Shown: positions 49,200 to 60,201 of the stretch, in pieces | How positions within the stretch are numbered: the first letter of the stretch is position 1 | Layout of the letters: each line of letters opens with the position of its first letter | Assembly: GCA_023935145.1 (NCBI GenBank) | Contig: CM043700.1 | Coordinates: forward strand, 35,586,620-35,650,619 | Length of the DNA stretch: 64,000 nucleotides | Origin: Bretschneidera sinensis | Taxonomy: Eukaryota; Streptophyta; Magnoliopsida; Brassicales; Akaniaceae | Direction: 5' to 3' | Notes under the pieces: model-generated | Seen by the model: only the letters and a program-made list of their open reading frames with translations | What the model was told of the DNA's origin: nothing | The model's database searches: none | Made by a program: the position numbers and the translations under genes

Positions 49200-49971
49200 T
49201 GTAGACAAATCCAAGCTATTCACAACTAACCCAACTTTCTCAACAATCTCATAGGGTCCCATTTACCTTAGACTCAACTTTTTTTTCTTTTTGATCCTCA
49301 ATGTACCTTTTCATTGAGATATTTTTCAATACACTCAATCACCTACTTGAAACTCAATAGGTCTTTTATTAGTATCAGCATAGCTATTTAGTCTACTCTG
49401 TGCTATTTTACGGTTCTCTCTAACCAATTCGATCATCTCAGTTGTTAACTCAATAATTAATGGACCAAATATATTTCTCTATCCTATTTCTTCCCAACAT
49501 ATAGAAGTTCTACACCTCCTACCATACAATGTCTCAGTCGGTGCCATCCCAATACTAGTTTGACACTGATTATTATAAACAACTTTAATTGATAGTATGT
49601 AAGCATCCCAACTTATTGAGAACTCATCACATTTGCCCTTAACATATCCTCTAGTACTCTAATAATCTTTTCTGTCTGAGCATAACTTTTTTTTTTTTTA
49701 AATGTAACTGTGTACCTGTGGCTTTCTGAAAGCCTATCCAAAACCAAGATGTAAATCTAGCATCTCTAAATGACACTATTCTCAATAGTACTCCATACAA
49801 CCTCACAATCTCAGCTATATCCTTCTTCAATCCTGACCACCAGAAATTCTGTCTCAATCCTCTATACATCTTATTGTTACTTGGTTGCATCGAATCTACA
49901 TCATCATGTGCCTCTCTCATTATCTCCTTCTTCAACTTCGCATTATTGGGAACACAATTTCTATGTTCCAA
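49200..49971 (-). pseudogene. C integrase remnant with core deletion
   Basis: The H2C2 finger is partly readable (49971-49800: MREAHDDVDSM, WWSGLKKDIAEIV). It jumps straight to YGVLLRIVSFRDARF, so the finger's last Cys pair and the first half of the core are deleted; D has both. The second catalytic Asp (VSDRD in D) is Phe here. The core ends in a low-complexity Lys run. C-terminal GPYEIVEKVG-like residues are near 49200-49260. Confidence 0.83.
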
Positions 49972-50035
49972 TACCAGTCATTTCAAATTTTGAACTCATA
50001 TTGCTTTCTAGTAAGCATTCAATGTTTAATCTTTC

Positions 50036-51254
50036 CTACCTCTTTATCTTTACCTTACATCTCTTAAAACATTTTAATATGGATGATTGTACAACCATAT
50101 TCGTTAACCATGACCTTCTACCACTAATATTCAACTTCATTCTTATCTCTTTTAAATCTATCATCAATTTCACATCAGGACTCCCAATAGCAGTTAGCCT
50201 TTTTGTAGACTTTTTACTCAATGCATCAGCTATCACCTTCTCATTTTCTAGATGATAGTGAATTGTACAATCATCGTGACTAATTAACCCCATCCACCAT
50301 CTTTGCCTCAAAATCAACTCTTTCTGGGTAGGTAAGTATGTCAAACTCTTATAACCCATGAATATCTCACAAGTGGCTCCATACAGATGATGTCTCTAAT
50401 CTTTAAAGTAAACATTATAACAGCCAACTCTAAGTCATGAGTAGGGTAATTTCTATCATGAATCTTTATTTGCCTAGAAGTATGGGTCATAACTTTCCTA
50501 TGTTACACATATCCCAATCATTGATGTGACGCATTACTATACACCACAAATCCTTTATCATCAGAAAGAAACACCCATTCTGGAGCTGTAGTCAATTTCT
50601 CTTTTTGTAATTGAAAATTTTTCTCACACTTCCCTCACCATACAAATCTCACATCTTTCATAGTTAGTCTATTCAATAGTATTTCAATAATAGAAAAATT
50701 CTGAAAGAATCATCTATAATAACCAACTAACCTCAAGAAGATTCTAATCTCAGTCACATTAGTTGGTCTCTCCCAACTTAACATTGCCTCTACTTTTTGT
50801 GGATCAACTGTTATGCTATTTCCCGATATTATATGTTCCAAGAAAGTTATTTCATTCCGCCAACACTCACACTTACAGAACTTTGCCTATAATTTCTCTC
50901 TCCTCAGAATCTCCAACGCACTGTCTAATGTTTCACATGTTGTTATTCCTCATTAGATTATATCAGAAAGTCAAATACAACCATAAACTTGTTAAGATAT
51001 AGTTTAAACACTCTATTCATCAAGTCTGTGAATGTTTCTGGAACATTAGTTAATTCAAATGACATCACAAAAAGCTTATGACCATAACGTGTCTTAAAAG
51101 CAGTCTTAGGCACATCTCCCTTCTTTATCCTCAATTGGTGATAACCTGATCTCAAGTTTATCTTAGAAAACTCTCACACTCATTTCATTGCTCATACAAT
51201 TTATTTATCCTGGAAAAAAATATTTATTCTTATTCAACTATCTATAGTCTATAC
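50036..51254 (-). pseudogene. C RNase H and reverse transcriptase C-part, catalytically dead
   Basis: 50359-50036 is the RNase H connection (DDCTIHYHLENEKVIADALS). 50400-50850 holds broken RNase H and RT thumb. 51155-50958 reads [19 protein letters not shown], then GHKLFVMSF (one residue fewer than D) and VVFDFLI where D has [13 protein letters not shown] residues: the same six-base loss of the Asp pair as in G1. PRINKL replaces PRIDDI near 51200, again as in G1. Confidence 0.87.
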
Positions 51255-52250
51255 TAGTATTTTAAAAAACGAGGTTGGGGAGCGCCCAGGGGGGAAACGG
51301 GCAAAAAAAGCCCAGAGGTGTGAAAGTTGGGCCGAAACTGTCGCTGGGGTTCGTTTTTCGAGTCTAGATGCTATTTTTTTTTGCTCATGCACCTCAAAAC
51401 GAGGTCGTTTTGAGTTAAATGAAATCAGCCCCATTTAACCAAAACAACGTCATTTTAATAATAAGCCCCTTAAGTCCTCTTCCCTGAGGCTCGAACCCAT
51501 GACCTAAAGTGTCATAGATCTTAACCACTGACCTAACACTTTTGTTATGACGTTATTACACTTCACAAATATATAATACATGTTCTCTATTTTAATAATA
51601 ATTACAAACTATTTAATTAATCACTTACAAATTACAACAATATAGAAATATAAGTTATACTTCATATAATTTATATATAAATATATATTAATATTTATAA
51701 AATTATAATTATCACATTATAGAGAGTTAGTAAAGTATTACACTTTGATAAAAATTAATTAAAATTAAAATTATTTTATTATTCTAATTAATTAATTAAT
51801 ATTATTTTATTAAAATTTTGAAACGTCCTAAAAGATTCAAAAGACTTACCCGAATTTTTAGCTTTTCAAGTCAGAATTTTAAATTTTCAACATTTTGATT
51901 GGACATCATTACAAATGGAACCACTATGTTGAAGGACCATAGTGTAAATTGATTGATACATATGCAATAAACGATAGTTTACGTCTAATATCAGATGTGA
52001 TTAAAATTTTCATCAAATTGTTTGATATTTGTGTAAAAATATTTTGATAAATATTCATTCATAGGTCTTAAGTTAGTAAAGTTTATTGATAATTAATTAA
52101 TTTATATTATTTTAATTTTTTAGTATATTTATAATTTAATTAACATTATTTTATTCAAAACACCCCAATGTTTCAAAAGGCTTACGCCCCAATGTCTCGC
52201 CCCATTGAGGCAAAACATCTCGCCCAACACCCTCGCCTCTGAAAACACTG
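51255..52250 (+). mobile_element. hAT-type non-autonomous element (copy 2) with tRNA-like module
   Basis: 996 bp, from TAGTATTTT to AAAACACTG, flanked by perfect GTCTATAC duplications (51247-51254 and 52251-52258). It aligns with 22944-23869 over almost the whole length in the same orientation, including GAACCCATGACCTAAAGTGT and the AT-rich core. About 80 extra bases lie near 51350-51415 (TCGAGTCTAGATGC to AAAACGAGG). The B-box-like GGTTCGAGCC is kept (complement of 51488-51497); the A-box is altered. No transposase. Confidence 0.9.
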
Positions 52251-52980
52251 GTCTATACACACTCTTATCGTTTCATCTTTCTTCTTCACGAACAACACAG
52301 GGGCTCCCCAAATACATTAGGTCCGAAAAAATTGTTTATCCAAAAATTCTTAAAATGGTATGTTCAACTCTCTCAATTCAGCTGGTATCAATCTGTAGGG
52401 TGCTATTAAATATATATGATGATCCTAGTATCACATCAATAGAGAATTTAATCTCCCTACTTGGAGGCAACCTAGACAACTTATCACGAAACACATCAAA
52501 AAAATCTTTCACTACCAAGATTTCTTATAATTTCCTATTTTCCTTTTTAGAATCAATTATGTATGCCAAATACTTCTCACAACCCTTCTTCAACCATTTT
52601 TTAGTGGCCAGAGCAAAATGAAATAGTTTGAGAGTATCTTATGTTCTCTCTAAAAGTTAAACTCCCCATGTCCATATCTTGAACACTACCTTCTTTCTGG
52701 AATAATCAACCCAAGCGCAATATGTTGACAACCAATTCATTCTCAAAATTAAATGAAATTATATCATATTCAAAGATAATAAATCAGCTTCAGATTCTCT
52801 ATCATTGATACGAATCACACAACCCTTGTAAATATTTATGATTATCACTCCATCTTTAGTGGGAACTTCAACAAAAATATTTTGCATCAAAAGACTAATA
52901 CATACTTCAATAGACTTCATATGAATACTGGATGCAAAAGAATGGGTTGCACCAAGATCAACCAACATTGATATGTCCAC
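52251..52980 (-). pseudogene. C reverse transcriptase N-part and protease remnant
   Basis: 52700-52260 holds the broken linker and RT N-part (on the minus strand, the LSGLPPNxEI and APYRM regions of D are recognisable with stops). 52980-52759 is open and reads MDISMLVDLGATHSFASSIH, a retropepsin-like segment with DLG where D has DHG; it ends DRESEADLLSLNMI, very close to G1's copy. Confidence 0.82.
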
Positions 52981-54200
52981 ATTTTCTATATATAAAACAC
53001 CTCAAATTAGAACAATTATGGGATAAGTATCTTATCTGAATATATCTATGACAAACTTCTGTCTCTTAATCATACGTCAGATTACTACTTCCCCTTGGTG
53101 GCATACTTACTTCCTTTGCCATGACTCCCAGTTCCCATAACCTGTCTCCCAAATCTAAGGGTCTCATCAATGATATTCTGAGCTACAAAAGCAACAGATT
53201 ATGCTTGCCTCTGACTCTATACTAAAGTTCTCTATGACAAGGAACGCCTCTTCTGAGTGGTCTCCTACCCTGCACACTCATATTGGTACCACCTCTAGGT
53301 TCCTCAAATCTAGACTTCTTCAGCCAATTCTTCCTACCTCTAATTTCTGTCACATCATTTTCAATCTGAAGTGTTATATTCACCAATCTGACATAATTTA
53401 TATGCCTCATGTAAGATAGTTTTGATCAAATCTTAAAACATAGTTTATCTATGAACCTCTTACAATTTTTCTCCTCTAGATCTACCATTTTCGGTACAAC
53501 CATATGATAAGACCACAAATCTGCTATCATACTGAGCCACAATCAACACATTTGCCTCAAATAAATAAAATTTCTACTTTGTTAGGCTCTAAAGGTCTAA
53601 AAAAAGTATTTATCAAGAAAAATCTCCTTAAACTTATTCCAGGTTAAGGGTCTATAAACATCTGCACTTACCCTGGGAAGAGTATCCTCTCATCATTCTA
53701 AAGCTTCTCTTTCTAACTCAAATGAAACAAAGGCAACCATTTGCCTGTCAGTTACTGGTAGCATACCAAATAATCTTTCTACATGTTTCTCCCAAAACTC
53801 AGGCTTAAAATGATTCATAGATCCTTTAAACAATAAGGCATTCAGCTTAATATATCTCCATGCATCTCATGCATAAACTCACTTTTCCCCCTTTTTAACA
53901 TTTATCATTACTGGATTTACAACAACCTCAGGTATTACCTTAGCTCGTTCATCAAGTCTATACTATAGGTTACCAACTCTATCATCCGTTACATTCGTTT
54001 TCTCAAGAGTATGTGTAAGAGCTTATCTTAGCTCATCCCTTTCAACTTCTGATTCTCTCACATCTTTACCAATATCAATTATATTGTCAACACATTACTT
54101 TCTAGGAACCACAGATTCAGACTCAACAAAATATTAGGGGACTACCACACCCACTCAAATCAACACCTTTAACTCTAGCTCTAGCACGTCCACGTGTCAT
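52981..54200 (-). pseudogene. C gag remnant
   Basis: An ATG at 54200 starts MTRGRARARVKG. Capsid fragments follow (LTWNKFKEIFLDKYF near 53630). Near 53005-53045 the zinc knuckle reads CHRYIQIRYLSHNC, with the second Cys and the His changed to Tyr, as in G1; the second knuckle of D is absent. Frequent stops. Confidence 0.82.
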
Positions 54201-54279
54201 CCTCAGACTATTAAAATATAATTTATTTTAATCTTCTACTTTCTTACTTTTTATGCAGTCTACAGAATCATAAAACCTA

Positions 54280-54291
54280 GCTCTGATACCA
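54280..54291 (-). other. Primer-binding site of element C
   Basis: On the minus strand TGGTATCAGAGC, the exact initiator tRNA-Met complement. It is five bases from the 5' LTR end at 54297. Confidence 0.88.
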
Positions 54292-54296
54292 AAAAT

Positions 54297-56449
54297 TGTA
54301 ACGACTCATCTCGGGTTGGCCACCCCCGAGACGATATCATCACATTTTGAAAATCCCAGAATGATACATATATGTAACCATAAAAATAACACTAACAATT
54401 TTTTTTACATAAATCAATAACCCTTAACAGGGGAGATACATCAATCTGATATTAACTTAAACATAATATACAGTGTAAAATACATGAATATTTATAAATA
54501 AATTTTTATTTTCTTTTCTCATTAGTCTAAGGATGTTGACACATACGTGGCTTACAGACAATGATTTCGTCTGAACCTCAACTCACCAAACTATTTGTCC
54601 TGCCTTTAATCTGAAATCATTGTACAATGAAGTGTGAGTTTCACAAGCTCAGTGAATTAAATTTACTAGAAGTACTCAATCTGTATAAATAGTCTTTCAA
54701 TATTTAATCATTTATATCTCATACAACTTGATACTAGCATTCTACTATCACTACACATATCAAAAGATCCATTCTCTATCAATCTCTTCTTCTTATTTAT
54801 TGGTTCACCTTAAGACCATCAATTATCTCAAAATTTCCTCGTAATGAGGTTCACATCATAAAGTGTACCACTTAGATGGTTCTTATCACCATAACTATCT
54901 CTCTGTGAGACTCATCCATCTATAAATAAATTCATAATAACACACCACACATAAGCATTTCAATAATACAAGCAATAATTAAAACAGATGAAATGCATGA
55001 ATTATTATTAGGGAACATCTTCCCATATGTCGATATTTTTATTTTAGACCGGCTGCCTTCCCAGTTTTTTTATTCTTATATAGACTGGTTGCCTTCCTAG
55101 TTCTTTTATTCTCATTTAGACTGATTGCCTTCCCGAATATTTTATTCTCATTAGACCGGCTGCCTTCCCGGTTCTTTCATTTTCATTAAACCGATTGCCT
55201 TCCCGGTTCTTTCATTTTCATTAAACCAGCTGCCTTCCCAGTTCTTTTCTTTTATTTAATGCATATGTATATGAACAATAATATAAAATTTGCATCTGAA
55301 CAATAACATAAAAAAACAAACTTGAATTCAAATATTTAAATTTAGCTATATTGTCTTTCTTCAAATTATTATAAAAAATTTCTCTAAATTCCTCTCATCA
55401 TAAATCACATTAAACCATCCATCTTAGCTTCTAGATATCCACTAATTTTCAGTTCCTCATAATTCATATCAAAACATTTACCATAGTTCGTCAATAATCT
55501 TACTTATCATTTTTATTATTAAATCAACTTATTATTCAAAAAAAATTTATTTTTCCCCTAATAATATTCTACATGACCAAAATTCATATCATACCTATCA
55601 ATCAAATTTTTATCTATCACCAAAGTATAAGCTAATAATTTATTTAATATTATCACTAGATAATTTCATTTTTTATTTAGATTACTTAAAGTAAATCTAA
55701 CTCACCACGTAGCACTTAAAGTTACCCGTGGATCACCTCCTTGCCTTTTCCGCTATTCTCAGTAATTTTTCCCGGTTGTGGATCATCCACACCTGACATA
55801 ATATTTATTTTAAATCTAATTATTTCTTCAATTCTTCATAAACCACACCCTTTGAAAATTCCCACTTTGAATTCCGAGAAATTTCATGAATGCTAAAAAT
55901 TCAAAAATAAACATTACATTATTACCTTATGTTTTTCTGATAGCTTCTCGTGACTCTCTATAAAATTCCTCCGTAAACCCCATTAAAATTTTACTCTTTT
56001 AACCTTTCTTCAAGTGTTTAAAGAAATAGGTAATTGAAGGAAAACTAAACGGGATTTGGAAATGAATAATGAAAGAAAAGAAAAACTAAACTATACTATT
56101 TATATAAAAAAATTACAAACTCAACAACCCTTTATTGTTTCAACAACACACCTGCATAACATGCAGCCTTTAATACCCAAGGTTGCAACACCTGGACTTC
56201 CAGGTGTTGCACGTTGATTTTTTGTTTTTAGAAAAAATATATTTTTCTTTTTTCCTTCTTTTCATGTTGGACACGTCCAGTTTTTTTATTTTCTTTTTTC
56301 TTTGTAACTACACCCCCATGCATCCAGTTTTTTTTCAAAAGAATTATTTTGTTCAATACTAAATTCTTCACGTAAATATATTATTTTAATTTCTTCTCAT
56401 ATTTATTAAATTACTTCTTTACCCTTACTTTACGATTACGGGTATTACA
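54297..56449 (-). repeat. 5' LTR of element C
   Basis: 2153 bp; on the plus strand TGTAACGACTC to GGGTATTACA. It contains a distinctive minisatellite at about 55045-55245: six units of about 32 bp built on CCGGCTGCCTTCCCGGTTC, different from the unit in the G1 and D LTRs. CACGTAGCACTTAAAGTTACCC (55704 onward) and flanking blocks match the other family LTRs. Confidence 0.9.
55045..55245. repeat. LTR minisatellite, ~32-bp unit, element C-specific
   Basis: Six degenerate units containing GACCGGCTGCCTTCCCGG followed by TTCTTTYATTYTCATT. It occupies the position where the D and G1 LTRs have the CAGCATATACCGG unit. Confidence 0.82.
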
Positions 56450-57350
56450 GTAACTGCTCGAATATATCATCTATCCTGGGCAAAGGATATCTATTCTTGA
56501 TGGTGATCTTATTCAACTGTCTATAATCCATACAAAATCTCATTGTCCCATCATTCTTCTTGACAAACAATACAAGGGCTCCCCAAGGTGACATACTAGG
56601 TCGAATAAACTGTTTAGCTAGTAACTCCTGAAGCTGAACCTTCAACTCTCTCAATTCAGCTGGTGTCATTCTATAAGGTGCTATAGATATGGGTGCTGAT
56701 CTTGGAATTACCTCAATAGAAAACTTAATCTCTTTATTGGGAGGCAAGCCAGACAACTCTTCAGAGAATACATCAGAAAAATCTTTTGCTACCAAGATTT
56801 CTTCTAACTTCTTACTCTCCTTATTATAATCCACCACATATGCCAAATACCCCTCACAACCCTTCTTCAACCATTTATTGGCAGTTAAGACAGAAATAAT
56901 ATAGTTAGCAAGTATCTTACGTTCTCTCTGAAAATTAAACTCTTCTGGTCCAGGTATCTTGAACACCACATTCTTTCTAAAACAATCTACCCAAGCATGA
57001 TATGCAGATAACCAATTCATCCCCAGAATTAAATCAAAATCTATCATATCTAAAGGCAATAAATCAACTTCAAATTCTCTATTAGTCATATAAATCACAT
57101 AACTTTGATAAATTGTCCTGATAATAACCTTATCTCAAGTAGGAACCTCAACAACAATAGCATGCAATAAAGGACTAACACTAGCATCAATAGATTTCAT
57201 ATAAACACTGGATGCAAAAGAATGGGTTGCACCATGATCAATCAATAATCTAGCAGGCCTATCAAGGATAGATACCATACCCATAACAACATCAGGAGTG
57301 GCTTGTGCATCTTGTTGGGTCAATGCATATACTCTGCTGTCTTTGGACAA
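56450..57350 (-). pseudogene. D protease and reverse transcriptase N-part
   Basis: 57350-57135 is a retropepsin-like segment with LLIDHGATHSFASSVY, ending at a stop near 57134. 57098-56450 is a long open stretch with [57 protein letters not shown] and [14 protein letters not shown]. It breaks off where C inserted, and the frame continues at 47860 and 46199. The best preserved pol piece in the window. Confidence 0.9.
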
Positions 57351-58739
57351 AAATTGGCAACCACATCCTCTTTCAACTACTGATCCGTGACCTCAGCCCC
57401 CCACACTCCTCGATCCACCACCTCTCTCCTACGATTTTCTCCAAACACTTCCAACACTTATGTCAGTAGATTTCCCCACTGGACAATCTGCAGCAACATG
57501 TCCTCCCTCGCCACATGAAAAGCATATCTGCGTAGGGCAATTCCGAGACAAATGCCCCGTCTGATTACATCTGAAGCAAACCCTTAGCTCTCGATCATAC
57601 ATCAGATTACCACCTCCCCTTGATGGCATACTTACTTTTCTACTATAACTCCCACTTCTCATAGTTTGTCTCCTGAATCTAGGGGTCCCACCAGTATTAC
57701 TCTGAACTACAGAAACAACAGATATTGGTTGCCTCTAACTCTGCACTACAGTTCCTTGTGACAAAGAACGCCCCCTCTGGGGTGGTCTCCTACCCTGCAC
57801 ACTCATACTGCTACCACTTCTAGGTCCCTCAAATCTAGACCTCTTTAGCCAGTCCCTCTTACCACTAAACTACATCAAATTTTTCTCAATTTGTAATGCT
57901 TTATCCACCAGTATAGCATAATTTCCAATGCCTATATAAGAGAGTTAGGTTGAATTTCATAGTGTAATCCGTCAAAAAATCTCTTACACTTTCTCTCCTC
58001 CGTATTCACTTATTCAGGTAAAAACCTTGACAGGGCTATGAATCTACTATCATATTCAGCCACCGATAAATTACCCTGCCGTAGATGAACAAAATCTTTC
58101 TCTTGTTATGCCCAAAAGGTATCTAGAAAATATTTTGCAAAGAACTCATCCTTAAACTTACTCTAAGTTAAAAGTTGTTCTACCTGTGTGCTTACCCTGG
58201 GAAAAATATCCTCCCACCATTGAGAAGCCTCACCTTCTAGCAAAAATGAAGCAAAAGTATCCTTCTATCTATCTGTCACTATAAGACCTCAAAATATTTC
58301 TCGATATATCTAATCCACTACTCAGCTTCTACAGGATTTACAGATCCTCTAAAAGACTGGGATTTAAACTTAAGAAATCTCATAAAACAATCACTTTGCA
58401 TCTCATATGCAAACACACATTCTCCCTCATGAGCCTCTTGTCTCACCACATCAGGTTCCATTCTACCCCTCTTCTCTAATCTCCTTTGCAAATTATCAGA
58501 GCTTTCTTCAGTTGCATTCATCCTCTCTATAGCATGATCAAAAGATTCTCTCAATTTATCCTTCCTAACCTCAGATTCTCTCTAAGATGTACTAGTACTA
58601 GTAGTATTATCAATCTATTCCCTTGCAGGGACCATAGACTCCACCCCCCTTCTGCTTCAGCTCTTTTAAATATTGGGGATCTACCACATCCCCTCTGATT
58701 TAGAACTCTACCTCTAGTTCTAACACGTCCACGTGTCAT
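57351..58739 (-). pseudogene. D gag with two intact CCHC zinc knuckles
   Basis: An ATG at 58739 starts MTRGRVRTRGRVLNQRG. Frameshifts and stops follow; 58554-58318 is open and ends with SQSFRGSVNPVEAE before a stop, the usual start of the capsid (followed in sequence by WIRYIEKYF). 57662-57429 carries two knuckles, CFRCNQTGHLSRNC and CFSCGEGGHVAADC, both CX2CX4HX4C and complete. This is the reference for the damaged knuckles in G1 and C. Confidence 0.88.
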
Positions 58740-58823
58740 CCTTAGATTCTGTATTAAAATATAGTTTATTTAGATCTTCCCCTTCTTTAAGTTCTTATGC
58801 AGTGTACAGAATCATAAAACCTA

Positions 58824-58835
58824 GCTCTGATACCA
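58824..58835 (-). other. Primer-binding site of element D
   Basis: TGGTATCAGAGC on the minus strand, four bases from the LTR end at 58840. Confidence 0.88.
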
Positions 58836-58839
58836 AAAT

Positions 58840-60201
58840 TGTAATGACCCATCCCGGGTTGGCCACCCCCGAGTCGGTGTCATCACATTTTGAAAATTCC
58901 AGCACGACACATATATGCAATAATAAAAATTTATCAACTGCAATTATTTACATCAATCTTCAACCCTTAACAGGAGATATGCATCATTCAGATCTCAACT
59001 TAAACATTGTATACAACATAATATGCATGAATATTTACAAATATTTTTTTCTCATTAGTATGAGGATGTGGACCACATGGCTTACAGATAATAAATCCAT
59101 CTGAATCTCAGTTCACCAACTATCTGTCCTACCTGCTGCCTGAAATAATTTAACATTGAGGGATGAGCTTCACAAGCTCAATGAATTAAATTTACTACAA
59201 GTATTCAATTTGTATAAATAGTCTTTTAATATTTAATCATTTATATCTCATATAACTTGATAATAGCATTCTACTATCACTACACATCTCATAAGTCCTA
59301 TTCTCTATCAATCTATTCTTCTTAAATATTTGTTTACCTTAATACCATCAATTATCTCATAATTACCTCGTTATGAGGTCCACAGCATATAATCTACCAT
59401 TTAGATAGTTCTTATCATATCATACTTCCATGTTTCTTTCTCACCATAATTATCTCTCTGTGAGACTCATTCATCTATAAATAAATTTACAATAACAAAA
59501 CAACAATTCAACATTTCAGTAATAAAATCAATATTTAAAATAAATACAATGCATGAATTATTATTAAGGAACATCTTCCCACATGTCGACATGTTTTTAT
59601 CTTAGACCGGCCACCTCTCAGTTATTTTATTTCCAGCATATACCAGCTATCACGGTTTTTATTTATTTCCAGCATATACCGGTTGTCACGGTTTTCATTT
59701 ACTTCTAGCATATACCGGCTGTCACGATTTTTCATTTAGACCGGCCCCCTCCTGGTTCTTTTATTTCATGCATAAGCATATAAACAATGATATGAAATAT
59801 GCATACAAACAATAATATAAAAACAAACATGAATTCAAATATTTAAATTAGCTATCCTGATTATTCTCAAATTATTATTTGAAAAATTCCACTAAATTCC
59901 TCTCCTCATAAATTATATCAAAATATCAACTATAGCTCATCAAGAATTTAATTTATCGCCTTTATTATTAAATCGACTCATTATTCCAATAATATTACTT
60001 CTCATATAATAATTTTCTACGCATCCATTATTCCTATCATACCTATCAACCAATTTTTCATCTATCGTCAAAGCATAAGTTAATAATTTATTCTAATATT
60101 ATCACCATATATTTCATATTTATCTTGATTACTTAAAGTAAATCAAACTCACCACGTAGCACTTAAAACTACCCGTGCATCACCTCCTTGCCTTTCCTAC
60201 T
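58840..60201 (-). repeat. 5' LTR of element D, cut by the Athila-like element
   Basis: It starts TGTAATGACCC and follows the family LTR until CCTTTCCTAC at 60201, where other LTRs of the family continue with TCCTCTCAACAATTTCC (42935). The remainder should lie beyond the Athila-like element, outside the window. The CAGCATATACCGG minisatellite is at about 59610-59760. Confidence 0.87.

Larger units (their letters stand above)
47866..56449 (-). mobile_element. Ty3/gypsy element C (G1/D family), dead, contains a hAT
   Basis: A minus-strand element with 3' LTR 47866-48880, internal 48881-54296 and 5' LTR 54297-56449. Flanks are CTAAC (47861-47865) and GTAAC (56450-56454), a target duplication with one mismatch. 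It splits the RT of D between FEQL and GAKV. A hAT element (51255-52250) sits in its own RT. Coding remnants share specific lesions with G1. The integrase core is partly deleted. Confidence 0.9.
41127..60201 (-). mobile_element. Ty3/gypsy element D (G1/C family), multiply interrupted
   Basis: A minus-strand element whose 5' LTR (58840 onward) is cut at 60201 by the Athila-like element. The order from the 5' end is LTR, PBS (58824-58835), gag, protease, RT, RNase H, integrase, C-terminal GPYKVIERVG region, and a rearranged 3' LTR zone (41127-43612). It is interrupted in RT by element C (47866-56449) and by solo LTR S2 (46205-47853). It inserted into E at 41126. D has the longest open stretches of the three family members but still carries stops and a lost integrase Glu. 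Confidence 0.87.
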
